A DNA stretch of 64,000 bases from Streptomyces sp. CHD11. Lineage in GTDB: Bacteria; Actinomycetota; Actinomycetes; Streptomycetales; Streptomycetaceae. The notes under the pieces are model-generated. The model worked only from the letters and a program-made list of their open reading frames with translations. It had not been told where the DNA came from and searched no databases. A program made the translations under genes and the position numbers. Location: NCBI RefSeq assembly GCF_018638295.1, contig NZ_JABTTS010000003.1, forward strand, positions 62,001-126,000, in the 5' to 3' direction. Position 1 is the first letter of the stretch; each line of letters begins with the position of its first letter. Below are positions 60,768 through 64,000 of this stretch, piece by piece.

Positions 60768-62233
60768 CGACCGGAACCACCACGGCGGCCGACGAACCAT
60801 CCCTGTTCGGCCCGGAGTCGCAGTTCCGCGCCTTCTTCGACGACCCACGCTGGGCGCTGGCCGTGATCCGCGCCACCGTGCTGGAGGCCGCCCACCCGCA
60901 GATCGGTGCCGCCCTCGCCGACAACTCCACCTTCGTCGCCCACCCCTGGCGCCGGCTGCGCAACACCTTCCTCAGCATGCGGCGCATGTTCGACGCCGAT
61001 CCGGCGGTACGCGAACGGGAGGCCGCCCGCCTCAACAGGCTGCATGCCCGCATGAGCGGCTCCGACGCCCGCGGCCGCGCCTACGACGCCATGGACCGCG
61101 CGACCCGCGCCTGGGTGGTCGCCACCCTCTTCGAAAGCGCCGTCACCATGTGCCGGCTGAGCGGCCAGCCGCTCGACCAGGACACCATGGAGCGCATGTA
61201 CGCCGAGTACCGCCTGTTCCTCGCCGCGCTCGACGGCGACGCCGGGGAACTCCCCGAAGACCTCGGCGACTTCTGGCGGTACTTCGACAGGGTCGTCGAG
61301 GACGAACTGGAGAACACCGAGGCGGCACGCGTCATCCTCTACCGGCTCTTCGACCACCTGCCCGCCCCCGCGCTGCTGGCCGGCGCACCGACAGTGTGGG
61401 CGGCCGGCCGGGCCGTCGTCGGTCCGCTCCTCGGCGCGATCACCGTCGCCTCGCTCCCCGAACCGTACCGGCGCAGGGCCGGCCTGCCCGAGATGCCCGG
61501 TGCCCCGACCCTCATGCAGGGCGCCTACCTGGCCGCCGGGCTCACCCGTTTCCTGCCCGAGGGCTGGATCAACGTCGACACCATCATCGAGGCCCTCTCC
61601 GTCCCACCCGGCAGCGACGACCCCCGCGCCCGGACCGTGACCGCGCTGCGCGCCCGTATGAAGCGGGCATCGGCCCTGCTCCGCCTCCTCACACCGCTGA
61701 GCGACGAGACCGGCCCCGACCCGGTCCCGGCCGCCTCACCGGCTACGGGCGAGGGTCGGCGCTCGGCGGCGGAGTTCTTCCGTCAGGTGCTGGACCAGAC
61801 CGGCGACGGCCACCTCGACTGGCCTGACCTCGCCGCCATGGCACGCGAACTGGCCACCCGCCTCGACCTGGACGAACCCGCGGAGACTCGGCTCTACGAC
61901 GCCTTCGCCGCCTGGTGGCGTGAACTCCAGGCCGCCCTCGACGCGGACGGCGACGGGCGGGTCAGCGCCGACGAGTACGCTGCCGCCGTGCCGTCCCTCG
62001 CCGGTCCCGCGCTCATCCGCGTCGCCGAGGTGCTCTTCGACGCCACCGACAAGGACGGCAGCGGGACCATCGACGCGGACGAGCACAGGACACTCTTCCG
62101 CACCGCCTTCCACCGCGACCTCACCACCACCGACGGCACCTACGACCGCAGTGCGTTCGTCGGTGACTTCCTTTCCTTCATGTCAGGCCGCCGCAGGAAC
62201 ACCCCGTTCGACCCCCTGCTCTCCGATGCCTGA
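60764..62233 (+). CDS. MpaB/DUF2236-family oxygenase fused to C-terminal EF-hands
   Basis: ATG at 60764 overlaps the prenyltransferase stop; 489 residues. Residues about 15-290 are the DUF2236 (MpaB/rubber-oxygenase) domain: FFDDPRWALAVIRATVLEAA, HPQIGAALADNSTFVAHPWR, and RAYDAMDRATRAWVVATLFE, where the family's WVHATL reads WVVATL. From about 330 there are three EF-hand loops: DQTGDGHLDWPDL, DADGDGRVSADEY and DKDGSGTIDADEH. Related enzymes are b-type-heme oxygenases that cleave or oxidise polyisoprene or prenyl side chains. With a cis-prenyltransferase ahead, a polyprenyl substrate under calcium control is a reasonable inference. There is no signal peptide. Confidence 0.85.
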   Translation: MTTGTTTAADEPSLFGPESQFRAFFDDPRWALAVIRATVLEAAHPQIGAALADNSTFVAHPWRRLRNTFLSMRRMFDADPAVREREAARLNRLHARMSGSDARGRAYDAMDRATRAWVVATLFESAVTMCRLSGQPLDQDTMERMYAEYRLFLAALDGDAGELPEDLGDFWRYFDRVVEDELENTEAARVILYRLFDHLPAPALLAGAPTVWAAGRAVVGPLLGAITVASLPEPYRRRAGLPEMPGAPTLMQGAYLAAGLTRFLPEGWINVDTIIEALSVPPGSDDPRARTVTALRARMKRASALLRLLTPLSDETGPDPVPAASPATGEGRRSAAEFFRQVLDQTGDGHLDWPDLAAMARELATRLDLDEPAETRLYDAFAAWWRELQAALDADGDGRVSADEYAAAVPSLAGPALIRVAEVLFDATDKDGSGTIDADEHRTLFRTAFHRDLTTTDGTYDRSAFVGDFLSFMSGRRRNTPFDPLLSDA

Positions 62234-62555
62234 CGAACCCGTAGGAGGCGCCGCCACCGGGGGCCGGCACACCGCCCCTGGTGCAGGGCGCAAAGCGGGG
62301 CTCGGTCATGCCTCGGCCGGCAACAACGGCTGTCGGGGGTGCAGGGGGCCACATACACACGCCGGTACAACCGGACGTGCACGGCGAAGTGCTTGCTCCG
62401 CCGATGGCGGGGAGCCTTCATCGGTGCGCTTCGGCGGGGAGCACAGGCATCCCCCGCGCGGTGGAGACGGAGGTACGGGTCTCCTTCCGGGGTCGCTCCG
62501 GGGCCCGTCCTCAGGGGCGATGGCGGGGAGACGGCTCGCCGGGACGATAGGGCGC
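62234..62555. other. Intergenic, no gene seen
   Basis: No supported coding sequence or clear hairpin was found between the oxygenase and the membrane protein gene. Confidence 0.45.
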
Positions 62556-63077
62556 ATGACGACCACGCAACTCCCCACCAGCCTTCCGCCCCCGTCCCGT
62601 TGGGCCGTTCGTGCCGCCCACGCCGTCGCGTTGGTCACCCTGCCGTCCGGGGTCTGGCGCCTGCTCCTGGCGGCAGGTTTCACCGCCGGGTACACCGAGG
62701 CCGGGTACGAGGCGATGGGTTTCACCGGTTGGGGCGCGGTGTACGTGGTCGGGCTCACTGTGGGCGGAGAGTTGCTCGCGCTGCTCACTCTCGGGCTGGT
62801 CCGGCCATGGGGTGAGGTGTTGCCGCAGTGGGTCCCCCTCGTCGGCGGACGCCGGCCGAATCCGCGTGCCGTTACCGTGACGGCGGGTCTCGGCGCCGCG
62901 GCGCTGACACTGATCCTCATCCGGTTCGCCTTCTGGTGGACCTTCCCCCATCCGGACATGACCCCTCTCGGCAGCACGATCGCCGGAATCCTCTATCTGC
63001 CGCTGGTCGCCTGGGGGCCGCTCCTTGCTGCCGTCGCCCTCGACCATCACCGGCGACATCGCGCCGCAGGACTCTGA
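62556..63077 (+). CDS. Small integral membrane protein
   Basis: ATG at 62556 gives 173 residues with about four transmembrane helices: AAHAVALVTLPSGVWRLLLA, WGAVYVVGLTVGGELLALLT, VTVTAGLGAAALTLILIRFA and TIAGILYLPLVAWGPLLAAV. A basic tail HHRRHRAA follows. It matches a family of hypothetical Streptomyces membrane proteins; no enzymatic motif is visible. Confidence 0.8.
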   Translation: MTTTQLPTSLPPPSRWAVRAAHAVALVTLPSGVWRLLLAAGFTAGYTEAGYEAMGFTGWGAVYVVGLTVGGELLALLTLGLVRPWGEVLPQWVPLVGGRRPNPRAVTVTAGLGAAALTLILIRFAFWWTFPHPDMTPLGSTIAGILYLPLVAWGPLLAAVALDHHRRHRAAGL

Positions 63078-63093
63078 CCGGTCCGGCGTCCCC

Positions 63094-63153
63094 GGCTCCG
63101 GCTCCGGCTTCGGCTTCGGCTTCGGCTTCGGCTTCGGCTTCGGCTTCGGCTTC
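63094..63153. repeat. Hexanucleotide tandem repeat
   Basis: Two GGCTCC units (63094-63105) are followed by eight perfect GGCTTC units (63106-63153). The array lies in the spacer between two convergent genes, 16 bp after the membrane protein stop, and encodes nothing supported. Confidence 0.95.
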
Positions 63154-63323
63154 GGCCCAAGGCTGCACGTCCCGCTGTGCCACGTCCGCGTGTACGTGGC
63201 TGTGCGGATTCGCCCGTACTCCGACAACGGCTCGGCCGAGCGAGCGCGGTTCGTCCGACAGGATCCGCGGCCGCGGCTGTCTCTTCCCTACGACATACGC
63301 AAACGACCAACCGGGAGTACGTG

Positions 63324-64000
63324 TCAGCTGATCCGGAGACCGACCGCCAGGGTCAGTTCAAGGGACCGGTGTGGCGATGCGAGGTCCGGAAACAGCTCCC
63401 GCAGCTGCGACATCCGGTACCGGACTGTCTGGGGATGGACGAACAACTCCGCCGCCACCTCGTCCCGCCTGCCCTGGTGCAGCAGCCACGCCCGCAACGT
63501 CTCCTCCAGCCGCCGTGCGGTCGCGACGGGCAGGGTCCGCAACGGTGCGAGGGCTCGGGTACGCAGGTCTGTGAACGCGTCCATGTCGGCGCTCAGCACC
63601 AGCTCCGGCAGGTGCTCCTCGGTGTCGCGAATCTCGCAGGAGAGGGAGCGGGCGCGTACGGCTCGTGCGTACGAGGCGGACGCACGAGTCCATGGCCGGG
63701 CCGGGCCGACCACGGCGGTGCGGTCGGTGAGCTGCCGCAGGAGATGTGATCGGTCGGCATCGGGGACGAGTAGCACACCGGTGGAATCCGGCAGATCGTC
63801 GAGGACGAGGGTGCTCGGGTCGAGCGTGCGGTAGGCAGGGCGAGCCTGTGCGGCGGGCAGCAGGACCGCGGTCAGCGAGACAGGAGGCTGCCACCCGGCC
63901 CTCTGGGCAGAGGCCAGCAGCACGTCCGGGCTCGCGTCGGCGAGGAGGTCACGGGCCAGGAGTTCCAGGTGGCGCTCGTGGGCCCTCCCCCGGGCTGCCA
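63324..64000 (-). CDS. PucR-type helix-turn-helix regulator (5' end outside window)
   Basis: The frame ends at 63324 and remains open to the right edge, where it reads AHERHLELLARDLLADASPD, so the N-terminus is missing. The C-terminal domain is the PucR/CdaR helix-turn-helix: RRLEETLRAWLLHQGRRDEV, AAELFVHPQTVRYRMSQLRE, LFPDLASPHRSLELTLAVGL. The preceding segment (YRTLDPSTLVLDDLPDSTGV, LLVPDADRSHLLRQ) is the GGDEF-like middle domain of the family. It regulates unknown targets, probably outside the window. Confidence 0.88.
   Translation of the reverse strand, partial: AARGRAHERHLELLARDLLADASPDVLLASAQRAGWQPPVSLTAVLLPAAQARPAYRTLDPSTLVLDDLPDSTGVLLVPDADRSHLLRQLTDRTAVVGPARPWTRASASYARAVRARSLSCEIRDTEEHLPELVLSADMDAFTDLRTRALAPLRTLPVATARRLEETLRAWLLHQGRRDEVAAELFVHPQTVRYRMSQLRELFPDLASPHRSLELTLAVGLRIS

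Overview
The window has the GC-rich sequence and codon usage of a Streptomyces chromosome. It carries several Streptomyces hallmarks: a conservon (cvnABCDE), a snapalysin protease, cobalamin riboswitches including one ahead of metE, CGNR and conservon-type regulators, and many actinobacterial lipoproteins. Intact single-gene and two-gene units alternate with decayed insertion sequences and truncated genes, which suggests a chromosome-arm or accessory region. No tRNA, rRNA or CRISPR array was seen.

Layout. 1-4.3 kb is a cobalamin section: a B12-type ABC transporter binding lipoprotein running off the left edge behind its own riboswitch, then a second riboswitch on the other strand driving metE. 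4.4-8.6 kb is mostly debris (IS1380, IS30, helicase-associated-domain and Ser/Thr-kinase remnants) around an apparently intact Fic/Doc-like toxin-antitoxin pair with a perfect 18-bp operator. 8.8-13 kb has a LysR regulator divergent from an aldo/keto reductase and SRPBCC pair, a doubly frameshifted SnoaL-like gene and snapalysin. 13.2-17 kb is a rearrangement: a frameshifted arsenic-type flavoprotein and a 5'-truncated Acr3 arsenite pump abut a 5'-truncated SF2 helicase. 17.4-20.4 kb is a NACHT-LRR NTPase, a candidate antiphage protein, followed by an IS630 remnant, an intact IS481-family element with 6-bp target duplication, a MerR regulator and a broken transposase.

25.5-29.7 kb holds a CGNR regulator divergent from a metallo-beta-lactamase-fold protein, then AraC, cupin and SGNH hydrolase genes. 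29.9-32 kb is decayed, plasmid-like material. 32.1-38.7 kb is the conservon: histidine-kinase-like CvnA, a CvnB with two fused roadblock domains, CvnC, the GTPase CvnD, an unusual P450 CvnE without ExxR, then a second P450 and an enoyl-CoA hydratase-like protein. Next come a PadR/acyl-CoA dehydrogenase unit, a TnpB remnant, a MerR/GyrI-like regulator, an IS5 element, and an SPFH-protein/NAD-kinase-like pair.

46.5-59.3 kb mixes single genes (two alpha/beta hydrolases, a SMI1/KNR4 protein, a TPR protein, an isocitrate lyase/PEP mutase family enzyme, a RibD-C reductase, a methyltransferase) with fragments of arsC, a MerR paralogue, IS3, IS5 and IS630. One fragment is a DUF5958-like gene with a (VLA)8 microsatellite expansion. 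The last 4 kb contains a translationally coupled cis-prenyltransferase and an MpaB-type oxygenase fused to EF-hands, a small membrane protein, a hexanucleotide repeat, and a PucR-like regulator running off the right edge. The best candidates for undescribed biology are the prenyltransferase/oxygenase-EF-hand operon, the double-roadblock conservon with two P450s, and the NACHT-LRR protein.
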